A stretch of 64,000 bases of DNA from Aphrophora alni. Lineage: Eukaryota; Arthropoda; Insecta; Hemiptera; Aphrophoridae. The stretch covers positions 75,800,355 to 75,864,354 of the forward strand of contig OY740769.1 of assembly GCA_963513935.1 (NCBI GenBank), read 5' to 3'. Under the pieces are notes generated by a model. The model did no database searches and was not told the DNA's origin. It worked only from the letters and a program-made list of their open reading frames with translations. Below, piece after piece: positions 36,846-46,374 of this stretch (position 1 is the stretch's first letter; every line of letters starts with the position of its first letter). The position numbers and the translations under genes are program-made.

Positions 36846-37090
36846 ACAGTCGAGTAAAATAACTCATGTCAGCTAAAGCTATGCCAAGAAAGTTACTTTT
36901 ATTTTTTCCTATAAGTATAGGACAACTTTGTGACAAAACTTCACCGCTTTAGACGTTACTTTCGGGTCGGAGAAAGTTATGAAATTTTGTAACTTTCAAC
37001 CTTAACATTATGCATGTCTTCTAACAAAACTTTACTCAGCTTCAACAGCTTTACTTATATGTTATTATGCTTATGATTGATTTTTATTTA
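36846..37090 (+). repeat. Dispersed repeat, copy 2 (partner at 1.6 kb)
   Basis: Same-strand relative of 1619-1850; the first 45 bp ('acagtcgagtaaaat', 'gtcagctaaagctatgccaa') are nearly identical and the rest is diverged. A (TTA)n microsatellite starts soon after its right end. Confidence 0.7.
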
Positions 37091-37112
37091 ATATCTTTGT
37101 TTATTATTACTC

Positions 37113-37116
<4 letters not shown>

Positions 37117-37148
<32 letters not shown>
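37117..37148. repeat. (TTA)n microsatellite
   Basis: About ten TTA repeats, then 'tgttaattattactctttac', which echoes the sequence just before the array. Confidence 0.95.
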
Positions 37149-37226
37149 TGTTAATTATTACTCTTTACAAATTATATTTTTAGATATCCATTTTTATATT
37201 ATTTAAAATAATAGTGTAATAACTTA

Positions 37227-37695
37227 TTCTGATTTTATAGTTACTAAACATTAAAAATGTATTGCAAACAGTCATATATCCCCTTCTTAACCTATAAGAC
37301 ACTGACTGTCTGGTTGGCTGATTCATAATATTTCATGGAGGAAAAGACGATCACAATAAGAAATAAAAAAATATTAATTTCTAATTCTAATTTTATAGTT
37401 GCTGCACATTATAAATTGATTGCAAACGGTCTTATTTCCCCTTTTTAACCAATAAGACACTGACTGTCTGGTCGGCTGATTCATCATATTTCATGGTAAG
37501 AAAATACGATCACAATAGGAAATAAAAAAATAGTAATGTCTTCTTCTAATTTTATAGTTACTGAACATTAAAAATTGATTGTAAACGGTCTTATATCCCC
37601 TTCCTTAACCTATAAGAGACTGACGGTCTGGTTGGCTGATTCATCATATTTCATGGAAGAAAAGACAATCACGCATAGGAAATAACACAATGGTA
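37227..37695 (+). repeat. Three tandem units of 158-159 bp
   Basis: The phrase 'tatagttac' begins units at 37236, 37394 and 37553. Each unit carries 'attgcaaac' or 'attgtaaac', then 'ggtctta' or 'agtcata', 'tccccttcttaacctata' type text, 'actgtctggttggctgattc', 'atatttcatgg' and 'gatcacaata'. Units agree at roughly nine in ten positions by eye. No frame is open through all three. A local satellite seed or amplified part of a transposon is possible. Confidence 0.93.
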
Positions 37696-38525
37696 GTTAA
37701 GAAAGACTGGTACAGCCATTTTAAAGTATTGTTACACCCAGTGGATATAAATAAAGCAATAGTTTTTGCATCCTGAAGGATTGACAAAATAAAAAGGTAT
37801 TTTAACTAATGATGCCAAAAATCTACTTAGAAAAGACATACCATTCCTCTTGCAACTAAAATACATTTACATTTTAGGCTTTGAAATATTGCCACTTTTA
37901 TATTAACATGTACACAAGGATAACACAATATGAAAGTATAGTTTAAACCAGCTTCCGGTTTTTTATAATGAATTTTTTTTAAATTTTATAATTTTTTATT
38001 TTTGTTTTGTTTTAAATTGCATGCATTAAATTAAGAAATTTGGAAATTTGTGGCCAACGGATAAAAGAATACCAATATATAAAACAATTAAATCAAAATA
38101 GTGTCCTATGGGGGATTTTTAAATAAGAGTCAGAAAAATTACTAGCTATCCCATCTAAAAATAATAATAATAAATAAATAAAACTATTACAAGAAACAAA
38201 CTTTATACGCTTAATACAATTCTGCACATTTGGTCTATTAATATTTTGAGTTGGTGAAGTTTTGTCTGTTCTTTCTTTGAAAATGTTTTAGTAGTTTTCG
38301 AAGATGGTGATGGTGGATTGAATCTAGTTTAAATGGTGGTCAGATTTACGTACATTATTTGCAATACGATATTTAGTAGTACAATAAATAGTTGTTGTAT
38401 GATACTAGTAGCATGAAACTTGTAGTATGAAAGCTGTACTAGCTTTTAGCTGTATAATATTAAACAAACAATTAGTCACCTTAAGCCATGAAAAACATTA
38501 TATAAATTATCTGTTTAGTTTGGCT

Positions 38526-38526
<1 letters not shown>
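37696..38526. other. AT-rich non-coding stretch
   Basis: No gene supported. The frame 38427-38609 ends in a Phe run from the poly(T) tract and is not a gene. Confidence 0.55.

Positions 38527-38573
<47 letters not shown>
38527..38573 (-). repeat. Poly(T) tract, 47 T
   Basis: An uninterrupted run of 47 T, the longest homopolymer in the window. If it is the tail of a retroposed copy, the element would lie to its right on the minus strand, but none is recognised there. Its purity suggests it is young or that the assembly is uncertain here. Confidence 0.95.
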
Positions 38574-38577
<4 letters not shown>

Positions 38578-39091
38578 AAGAAAATACATCTTTCAAAACA
38601 ATTCTTTAAAGTAATTTTGAGAGGTTAAAATTTCAGTGTTAAATTAAAGCTTTGCCTAGCTAACAGGATTTAACAATGATTTACAATAAGGCTTGCGATG
38701 AGTATAACTGTAATCCCAATTGATGTTATTTGATTGTTGGTAATTTAAGATTGCCATGGACCTTTAAGAGTTTAGTTCAAAAGAGGGAGGGGGTATTATC
38801 GGTCTGAACTTGAGATAATGCTTTTCTAGAAGCTCAGTCAGCCAACACCGATGGGCAACCAAAACTAACTTAATTTAGATTAAATTAAACTATGCTAATT
38901 ACAATTAATTTAAGTGGGGTAAATGACTCGTAAATTAGAGTGGCGAGTTATATTGATTAGGCCAAAACGGTCGGCTAACACGTTTCACACTAATGAATTA
39001 TATAGAAATTTTGGATATATCGCAGAAAACCCTGAGTGAACCGACCAATCCCATAAACGGCTAGTGTGCCATTATTTGGGGGGGGGGATAA
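38574..39091. other. Mixed-composition flank of the 39-kb island
   Basis: No gene supported. GC content rises toward the right and a run of ten G lies at about 39079. Confidence 0.5.
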
Positions 39092-39661
39092 ACATTACTG
39101 TTAGTATATTTTAACGACTACCCAAATTCAGTGATGAAGCAATCCAGATCCATGGCAACGTCTAGTCTCTCCTGCAGACTATGGGCATCTCTGTTATAAT
39201 TTTGTCTTCGTATCTTGAGCGATGCCTCTTGCGCATAGGCTTCTCGTTTGGGGAGGGTGGGTGAAAATCACATGAGGAAGAATGGTTGTAAACGCTTCAC
39301 TTATGTACTCCACAACCCGCAAGACAATGGTGCCCGGATTGCAGTCTCAGCCGGCAAACTGGGAAGAGTAGAGAATATATTTCACCACAGACACCCCATT
39401 GGTGGAGACGTACGCCTTTTTAATTCCACCCCCTGGGAGGAAGAAGAGAGGGTCATATCCTTCAAGGATGGCTTAGGTTTGGATGTGGAGGAAAACGTAT
39501 CTAAACTACACAGACAATTGCGTACTGGTATGACACCTGAGCTTAGGACAAGAATCCAAGGAACAATATCGGGGAACGAGGAGTGTAGGAAAGAATGTTT
39601 AACGAATTTAAAACAGGTGCCTGTTCGTTCTGGACTCAACCGCAGCACTTTTGGGAAATAG
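39092..39661 (+). pseudogene. Unidentified protein-coding remnant, about 137-176 codons
   Basis: One plus frame is open from 39239 to its stop at 39661 and carries on upstream to 39092 through only two stops, a TAA at 39197 and a TAG at 39236. Each differs by one C-to-T change from a Gln codon. ATGs at 39134 or 39152 would be natural starts. The protein is charged: WEEEER, then DGLGLDVEENVSKLHRQL, then TPELRTRIQGTISG, and a basic C-terminus. GC content is well above the flanks. I recognise no family. A retroelement Gag-type or viral-derived protein would fit the setting, but no Cys knot, protease or RT is present. The start at 39248 (TTG) is not real. Confidence 0.35.
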
Positions 39662-39827
39662 TTCGAAAATTTAACGAAGTGGATTTTATAAAACAAGAAG
39701 ATGTTTATATTTGTAAGAAAAAGAAATGTAACAGAAACAGAAGGAAAGCTATGAGAAAAATGAAGTTGAAAATAGGATTTTTTTTTTAATTTTATTTTTT
39801 GAAGCAGCTCACAAAAATAACGAAGTA

Positions 39828-39977
39828 ATGTGGACTGTCATTTGCGTTGTACTTATTTGTTTTTTGTGTTTCTTGTTTGTTTCTTTAAAGGATTTTGAAG
39901 TTTGGAATGAAAAGGTAAACTGTTGGGAAAAAAGGATGTTAAAAAAAAGAGAAAAATATATCGTTGCATCCTGTTAG
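39828..39977 (+). CDS. Unidentified small ORF, 49 aa, one transmembrane helix
   Basis: ATG-initiated frame with a strongly hydrophobic segment at residues 1-20 (MWTVICVVLICFLCFLFVSL) followed by a charged, Trp- and Lys-rich tail (VWNEKVNCWEKRMLKKREK). The layout is that of a small type II or III membrane protein. It sits between the two larger frames of this island on the same strand, 166 bp after the first. T-rich DNA can give a hydrophobic run by chance, so this may not be real. Confidence 0.18.
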   Translation: MWTVICVVLICFLCFLFVSLKDFEVWNEKVNCWEKRMLKKREKYIVASC

Positions 39978-40089
39978 TCATCCCTACCACTGGATATATT
40001 TTTTAAATCTAATTGAGGGTAGACAATTTTGATAATTAGAAATTTTAAATACGATTGTGTACAAAAAATGAAAGAGAAAAGTATGGTAG

Positions 40090-40458
40090 AGGGGAGAAAA
40101 TGGAATACTGTTAGAATTAAGGAGCGTTAAAATATCGAGAAGGTGGTTAAATGAAAATACTTTGATAAGAAGTAGTGCTTCGCAAAGAACAAGACGGGGC
40201 AATGACGAGCTGAGGAAAAAAAAAGATAATTTTAAAATTTCAAGGTACTGTAACATCAAAAATGGACAAAAACGAAAACAAGAACCGGTATATTTCCAGG
40301 TGGTTCTGAGAACTGGTGATTGCACGGAAACCAAAGTAAAGTGTGAAAAAATATACGCAAGGTCAATCAGCGCCACGGTAGTTAAAGCGGCAATAACCAG
40401 GGGTCTGGACCACAGTGACAAACTTAAATTGTGGTCTTTACCACAGGTAAAAAGTTAA
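40090..40458 (+). CDS. Unidentified basic ORF, up to 122 codons
   Basis: The frame is open from the TAG at 40087 to the stop at 40456-40458. No ATG lies early in the frame, so it may be the 3' part of a broken gene, or an exon: 'ttccag' precedes 'gtggttctg' at 40295, but this is weak. The product is basic at the start (RRWLNENT, SASQRTRRGND, RKKKDN), then has VYFQVVLRTGDCTETKV and ends AAITRGLDHSDKLKLWSLPQ. No family recognised. The minus frame 39984-40421 is its shadow. Confidence 0.25.
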   Translation, partial: RGENGILLELRSVKISRRWLNENTLIRSSASQRTRRGNDELRKKKDNFKISRYCNIKNGQKRKQEPVYFQVVLRTGDCTETKVKCEKIYARSISATVVKAAITRGLDHSDKLKLWSLPQVKS

Positions 40459-41253
40459 TTTAAACTAGTTTATACTGTAACCTATTTAAACAGGTCGAAA
40501 GAAAGGTTATAACTCGGGGTTTTGAATATTTGTGGCGTATATCTGTTTCTGGGAAAAATTACCACAGATTCAATTGGGCAGAATGCAAATATATGTTAAG
40601 TATTGAAAATGTAATTTTCCGATATATATATATATATATATATATTATTTAGCCAATTATTTTTATTTTGTTTAAACGTTCTTCTTTTGTTATGAATTAT
40701 CGTTAATCTTGTATTAATATTTTCTGTCAAAATGTGTGGTTTTCAATGAAAGTTATATTCTATTAAATTACATACCTTTAACCATATTGATAAAGCCACT
40801 TTTGTTGTTCATTCTTAGAATATGATCATGTGTCTTAAAATAAAACCATACTTTGTCGCCCAAATAAAAACTTAGTTAAGCTTCATATTGCACAACTAGA
40901 GCACAGAAGAAAACATTTAGTGAAAACGGCATCAAAATTGGTTCTGTTACATTTGTAGATATAAACACAGTTTGTAAGATACATACAGAGTTGCGGATGT
41001 TCGATTACTAAGTTTTATTTAAACTTCGTAAGTGTCCAACACTATATTCAATACTTCGCTACATAATACTGTTCATGTCTTATGTTGTTATACATCCATA
41101 AGTATAGCCTCACTTCTGTTAATATTAAAGAATTTTGTATCATCTGCAATAATAAACTACAATTGGGAAACAATAATAATAATTCCTAGCTTACAGCCTT
41201 TGTTTAAATTATGAACTTGACGATAATTTCCATCTTTTACTATCGAATCTACT
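40459..41253. other. AT-rich stretch with a short (TA)n
   Basis: (TA)n at 40622-40646. No gene supported. Confidence 0.6.
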
Positions 41254-41619
41254 TTAGAATCCAATTTCCCTAAATTTATCAACAATTAAGAAAGTCATAA
41301 AATGTTTAACGACACAACCTATTCGTGTTTCATACAATCCTTCTTTTACCACCAAAATGACAGGTTTTAATAAAAATAATCTGGGTATGTACGAAAATAT
41401 GAAACCTACTACAAATCTTCTTTTGTCCTGTAATGATCTAGTCAGAGTCACTGTCATGGTCAATCTGTGAGGTGAATTAAGTAAACAAATTACAACTAAC
41501 TGGAGTAAGAAATTGTTTAAAAAAAATTTAAAACCATTTCCAGATTTTTGTTTTCTAACATCTTTGTTTAAACTGTTAAAGTATACAACTCTTGTAACAT
41601 TGTGAATAAAGTAGGACAT
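41254..41619 (-). CDS. Unidentified ORF, 121 aa
   Basis: An ATG-initiated minus-strand frame of 121 codons in AT-rich DNA, ending in TAA. The product is basic with two hydrophobic parts (about residues 33-46 and 73-90) and no motif I know. Its ATG lies at the left edge of the 42-bp minisatellite on the opposite strand. Length is above what I expect by chance here, but codon use shows nothing decisive. It might be part of a transposon. Confidence 0.2.
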   Translation of the reverse strand: MSYFIHNVTRVVYFNSLNKDVRKQKSGNGFKFFLNNFLLQLVVICLLNSPHRLTMTVTLTRSLQDKRRFVVGFIFSYIPRLFLLKPVILVVKEGLYETRIGCVVKHFMTFLIVDKFREIGF

Positions 41620-42201
41620 TACCTAATGCCATTTAAACGTAAAATCTATAAAGAAGGACAATACTTACCGCCGTTTAAACGGAAAATCTATAATGAAGGA
41701 CGATACTTATTGCCTTTTAAACTCAAAATCTATAAAGAAGGACAACACTTACTGCCGTTTAAACGGAATATCTATAAATAAGGACTATACTTACTGCCGT
41801 TTAAACGGAAAATATATAAAGAAGGACAATACTTACTGCTGTTTAAACGGAAAATCTATAATGAAGGACAATACTTATTGCCTTTTAAACTCAAAATCTA
41901 CAAAGAAGGACAATACTTACTGCCGTTTAAACGGAATATCTATATTGAAGGATAATACTTACTTCCGTTTAAAGGGAAAATCTATAAAGAAGGACAATAC
42001 TTACTGCCGATTAAAGGGAATATCTATAAAGAAGGTCAATACTTACTGCCGTTTAAAGGGAAAATCTATAAAGAATGACAATACTTACTGCCGTTTAAAG
42101 GTAAAATCTATAAAGAATGACAATACTTACTGCCGTTTAAAGGGAAAATCTATAAAAAAGGACAATACTTACTGCCGTTTAAACTCAAAATCTATAAAGA
42201 C
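41614..42201 (+). repeat. Phased minisatellite, 14 units of exactly 42 bp
   Basis: Unit starts ('gga' before 'caatactta') fall at 41614, 41656 and so on to 42160, always 42 bp apart, giving 588 bp with no indels. Each unit reads roughly 'ggacaatacttactgcc', 'gtttaaacgg', 'aaaatctataaagaa'. Many contain the palindrome GTTTAAAC. Units fall into types: the sequence [aatgaa-ending, 'ttttaaactc', 'ggaatatct'] occurs at units 2-4 and again at units 6-8, so a block of four units (168 bp) was duplicated as a whole. Later units carry 'aaaggg' or 'aaaggt' in place of 'aaacgg'. Confidence 0.96.
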
Positions 42202-42268
42202 CTCTATGAAAAACAATTTTAGTACTACGGTTTCCTGCACTATGGAATTGTCAGAACCACTTCAATGA
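41693..42268 (+). CDS. ORF through the minisatellite, 191 aa, 14-residue repeats
   Basis: Because 42 is a multiple of three and one frame of the unit has no stop, an ATG at 41693 opens a 191-codon frame of twelve repeats of the type KDNTYCRLNGKSIK plus a unique 22-residue tail that ends at 42268. Each repeat has one Cys and one Tyr. The first array unit has an in-frame TAA, so nothing extends upstream. Unit differences change the protein freely (CRLNG, CLLNS, CCLNG, YFRLKG), which argues against selection on a protein. It is more likely a non-coding satellite with an incidental frame. Confidence 0.15.
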   Translation: MKDDTYCLLNSKSIKKDNTYCRLNGISINKDYTYCRLNGKYIKKDNTYCCLNGKSIMKDNTYCLLNSKSTKKDNTYCRLNGISILKDNTYFRLKGKSIKKDNTYCRLKGISIKKVNTYCRLKGKSIKNDNTYCRLKVKSIKNDNTYCRLKGKSIKKDNTYCRLNSKSIKTSMKNNFSTTVSCTMELSEPLQ

Positions 42269-42982
42269 TTGTACCAAGGTTTGTAAAATATGGCACCTAA
42301 ATTCGACAAGTTGCACAAAATAATGTATATATTTATGCATATTATATATATTTATAATGTATATGAACTGGCTCAAAAAAAAATACATTTTTTTATTTGA
42401 ACAACCCACCAAAACAAGTTCTCAGAACCTTAGTCGTCTACAAACTATGATCTCAAGTCTTGGTCTCAATATATTAGGAACTGTAAATATCACCACAAAT
42501 AAAGTAGTTACTATTTTAGAACTAATAATTTTGATTAGAAGGTGATACAGAACTAACAATTTAACGAGAACACATATATACAATTAGTTGTAATTTAAAT
42601 AGACTTTTCAATAGTCGAAAGGAACTCAATATCTGAAAGGAAACTAAACAAAAGGATCCGTAAAGAATATATAGTTACTTGGCCGGTAATCATCATAATA
42701 ATGAAAATATTAATGGAACAATTGGAAAATGAAAATATATATTAAAATCCATGGTAACCACACAATTTTATTTTCCCTTTAAATTATTTGTCATGAAATT
42801 ACCAACACTGTGTCATTTAAACTGGGCTTTGGACTGTGCAACTGGTGTAGCACTTAGTATTTGGATCTATAATGGTGGCTGTAACGATTACTTATAACAC
42901 AGTTTTAATATATAAGTTCTAGCTATTGTTGTCTCCTGCAAAAGGAGCTCTTACAACATTGACTCGCCGAATCTATCCTTAA

Positions 42983-43013
42983 GAGTACATACATTGTTTT
43001 ACTGTATGTACTC
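42983..43013. other. Perfect 11-bp stem hairpin
   Basis: gagtacataca, a 9-nt loop (ttgttttac), tgtatgtactc. Followed by 'ctttata'. Confidence 0.7.
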
Positions 43014-43633
43014 CTTTATAGGCGTCTTAATCTGAGTATATCATAATTTGTTGTGTAGAATTGGATTTATGAACCGATGGTGAAACTCGATTGTTTTTAC
43101 ATATTTATGTGTAATGTATTTGTGGAAACTTTATCCCTTGAGAATGTTTTTGCAACGATTTACAATTAGTTATATAATTGACAGTATTAAAATTTAAAAC
43201 GAAAATTATATTTCCAACACATATGTTGAAAGTAAACACATTTGGTGGAAATAAATGTACATGATAAAGTAAACACTTGCTAACCTCTAAACTAAACGTC
43301 GTATTTCTATTTGTTTGGGTTATGAGTTTCAGAATTACAATGTTTCAGAAACATAAATAAGAAATACAGAAATAAATCGTTACAACTTAATATTTATAAC
43401 AGGTTTAGTCAATGCAGTTAGATAGTGGACGAAATTACCTGTCTATTTTGGTGAAAATTATCGGTTATTGAGTTTTAAGGATTGACGTTCGTGAGTACAG
43501 CTGATTTCTTAACTGCTGGCTCAAAAGTAAAAAATATAAAAATAAATTAAAGAACACATTTTGCATTCTCCCTTCCTCCCACTACATACGGAGTATGATG
43601 GTGCTAAAATCTCTCGCAACCTCTTTTTCTTAA

Positions 43634-43656
43634 TCTTTCGTAACCACTACGAAAGA
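43634..43656. other. Perfect 9-bp stem hairpin
   Basis: tctttcgta, 5-nt loop (accac), tacgaaaga. Confidence 0.6.
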
Positions 43657-46374
43657 GAAGGTACTCTCTCTAAAATACTTTATGAAACAGCAGTTGTGTA
43701 ACCGAATACCGATTAATCGACTATTGAACGTTGTAAATTATCGACATAAAATATTTAAAAGTTTGTATTCGACCGTTTTGTAGTGATTATTTTCATAAGA
43801 TGTAGAGAAAATGTTAGTATTTGGTTTTATACTTTCAATTGTTATTATTTTTTGTAATCATTGATTTTGAATTGTTGCAGGGATTGTGAGGAACTGCAAA
43901 TCCAATACTTCTAGTAAGCACTGAAATAAATCACACTACTTCTTGTTGTAAGAACCATTATAATTATTGTGACACATATATTTAAGTATTTATATTTAGA
44001 TTACCTAATTAAACACATTTTTAAACAGGTTTTTGAAACGTTTGTTATAACCGCTCATGTGGGAAACGCTTTTGAATATTTGCAACTTATTTTAAATATC
44101 TTGCAATGAGTTATTATAAATTGGATTCATATGACAGACTGAATATTGAAAATATTATAACAACTTTATTGGAATAATTTTACCAAGTGTTATAGTTTAA
44201 ACAAATTTATAGTTGGTGTTATAAAACAATTTGTTTACAATAACAATTTGATAAATGGGAGTTTAAATAAACAGTCCACATTTTTAAGAGTTGCACAAAA
44301 CTTTCCTATACACAAGCACACAAGACTTTAGTATGCAGTAAATATTATTTTAAGAAATTCAAAGCTTATTCATTTTACACTTAATTATATTTATAATTTT
44401 AATAAATTTCATTATTGGTATAATTTCTAAATGCTAAATTTCATACACATTCTGTTTTAGATATCACGTCTAGAGTGAAATATTGACAAAAGACTATTCA
44501 GAAATGAAATGATGTAATATTTGTAATACTTCAAGATGTTTCGCAGGAAATAATAAAAATTTATTAAAAGAAACGTAATATGTAACTTTTCATGTTTTTA
44601 TTGTTATTTTTCAATACCTAAAAAATAAATAAAAATATGAATGCTTTTCTGTATTCCACGCTCTTCAGTTTTAGAGAATAAGTATGTGTTCTTTACAATT
44701 AAAGTGCTTGAAAACAACACAAACACAAAATAAAAAAGTGTTCGACCCCCCTCCCCGCAACCTACAAAAAGTTTGGAAAATTGATACAAAATAATGTTGT
44801 CTGTAACAGTTCTTGACTGATTTTAGGACCGATTTTAATATATTCATCTTAGTTGGTTAAAGAGTTAGATATTTTATAGTACAATAAACTAAGAAAATCT
44901 AAAATAATAAAAAGGTTTATTAAAATAAATGAAGACAAGGCAAGATAAACATGCACAATTATTGTGGTAATTTAAAAATAAAAATGTTTTTCATTAGCAA
45001 AAATGTATTGTTTGCTAAGTATTTAAAACGAATCATGTTGCTCCATTTAAGACGAGTATTTCAAAGTCGTTTTAAGATATTTCTAAAATAATTTATGTAA
45101 TGTGCATACTTTAGACACAAACCAGTGTGACATACATTACATAAAGGAAATTGAAAAAGCCTATTAATTTGAAAAAAAAAACTAATAACACAAATAAAAC
45201 ATCAGCTATTTTCCAAATATAAATTATATTCTAATCTTGGCCTAAGAGAGTTGCAAACCGTTAATAAGCATTGGTTTTATTATTCCTCATACATCACTAA
45301 AACTTAATCTAAATTAGTTAATTTTCCTAATAAGTTAGTTAGTAGTTAATCTAAGTATCTAACTTTTCATTATTTCACTTTTTATTAGTTTACTATTGTT
45401 TTCACTTTTAGACTTACAGTTTCTGATCTGACGAGAGTCGGCAACCATTACGTCTTATCAGTAATTATTGCCTAAACTTTACAAAAATTTTATCAATATA
45501 TGTTTAGGAAAATATTTCAATAATATTTTTTTAAAATCTAAATTTGACTTATGGTAGGTTATATAAAAACAGTAAAACCACATATAATTTGTAAAACATA
45601 TCTATATTGTAGAAGGTAGCAAAATTGAACCAACCGTTTAAGATTACAGTTGATACCATAGACTGAAAACAGACTAAAGATATAATAATTGTTGTAACAA
45701 CTACTTTTTAAAAGTCAAGGTTTTACAAGACGCATATATTAGGAAATAACTCGGGAGTCGATTTTTTTACCATTCAATTAGGCTATATACGTACTAAATG
45801 TAAATGTACGAGAAATAAATAAATCCAACAGTTTCAATAAATTTCTTTAACTAATCCTATTGGTCCGATAAATCCCGGGTTAATTATTTGGCAAAAATAT
45901 ATGGAGTGACATCAATAAAATTAAAAAAGAGTTTGATCAAATTTTAGTAAAAGAAAATAACAACTTTCTACACCAGGACAATTTTACGAAATATTACAAT
46001 CAATTTCGACTTCCTATATATACGTAGTTTACAGTATTATATAGTTGTATGAATTCATATTTATTTATTTAGATTTTTTAAATAGAGTATCTCTTTCCAA
46101 TATTATTCTAAAAAAAATATAATTTATGTATGCGAAACTTATAACAATAATTTACAGCAACTTAATAACTATTTACAAAATTTGATAAGAACGTGTGAGT
46201 TCACCATGTGAAAGTTAGTTTACAAATTCTCAAACAAGATGTTTAAATAAATTCCTCTTTTTCGTGAGAAAATTCAAAAAGGGGTATCTATTTATTTGTT
46301 TCCCTTAACTTATATCTTGTTTCACGTACGAACTTTTTTGACGATATGATAACGTCCTAAATCTTGAACAAAAA

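Larger units (their letters stand above)
42269..46374. other. AT-rich non-coding stretch with two clean hairpins
   Basis: No gene supported. Frames at 42357-42545 and 44604-44789 (minus) lack domains. Hairpins at 42983-43013 and 43634-43656 are listed separately. 'acattgactcgccgaatc' at about 42957 resembles a phrase of the dispersed family at 14.16 and 29.06 kb, but only over a few bases. Confidence 0.55.

Noticed and set aside
38427..38609. 60-codon frame with a Phe run
   Set aside because: The Phe run is the 47-T tract; the rest has no recognisable content.
39382..39696. 104-codon minus-strand frame
   Set aside because: Shadow of the plus-strand frame of the 39-kb island; the plus frame is longer and extends upstream through only two stops.
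39984..40421. 145-codon minus-strand frame
   Set aside because: Complement of the purine-rich plus-strand frame; hydrophobic Leu/Phe content is what the complement of Lys/Glu-rich sequence gives.
41614..42201. CRISPR array
   Set aside because: The units are contiguous 42-bp repeats with no unique spacers, in a eukaryotic context with no cas-like gene.
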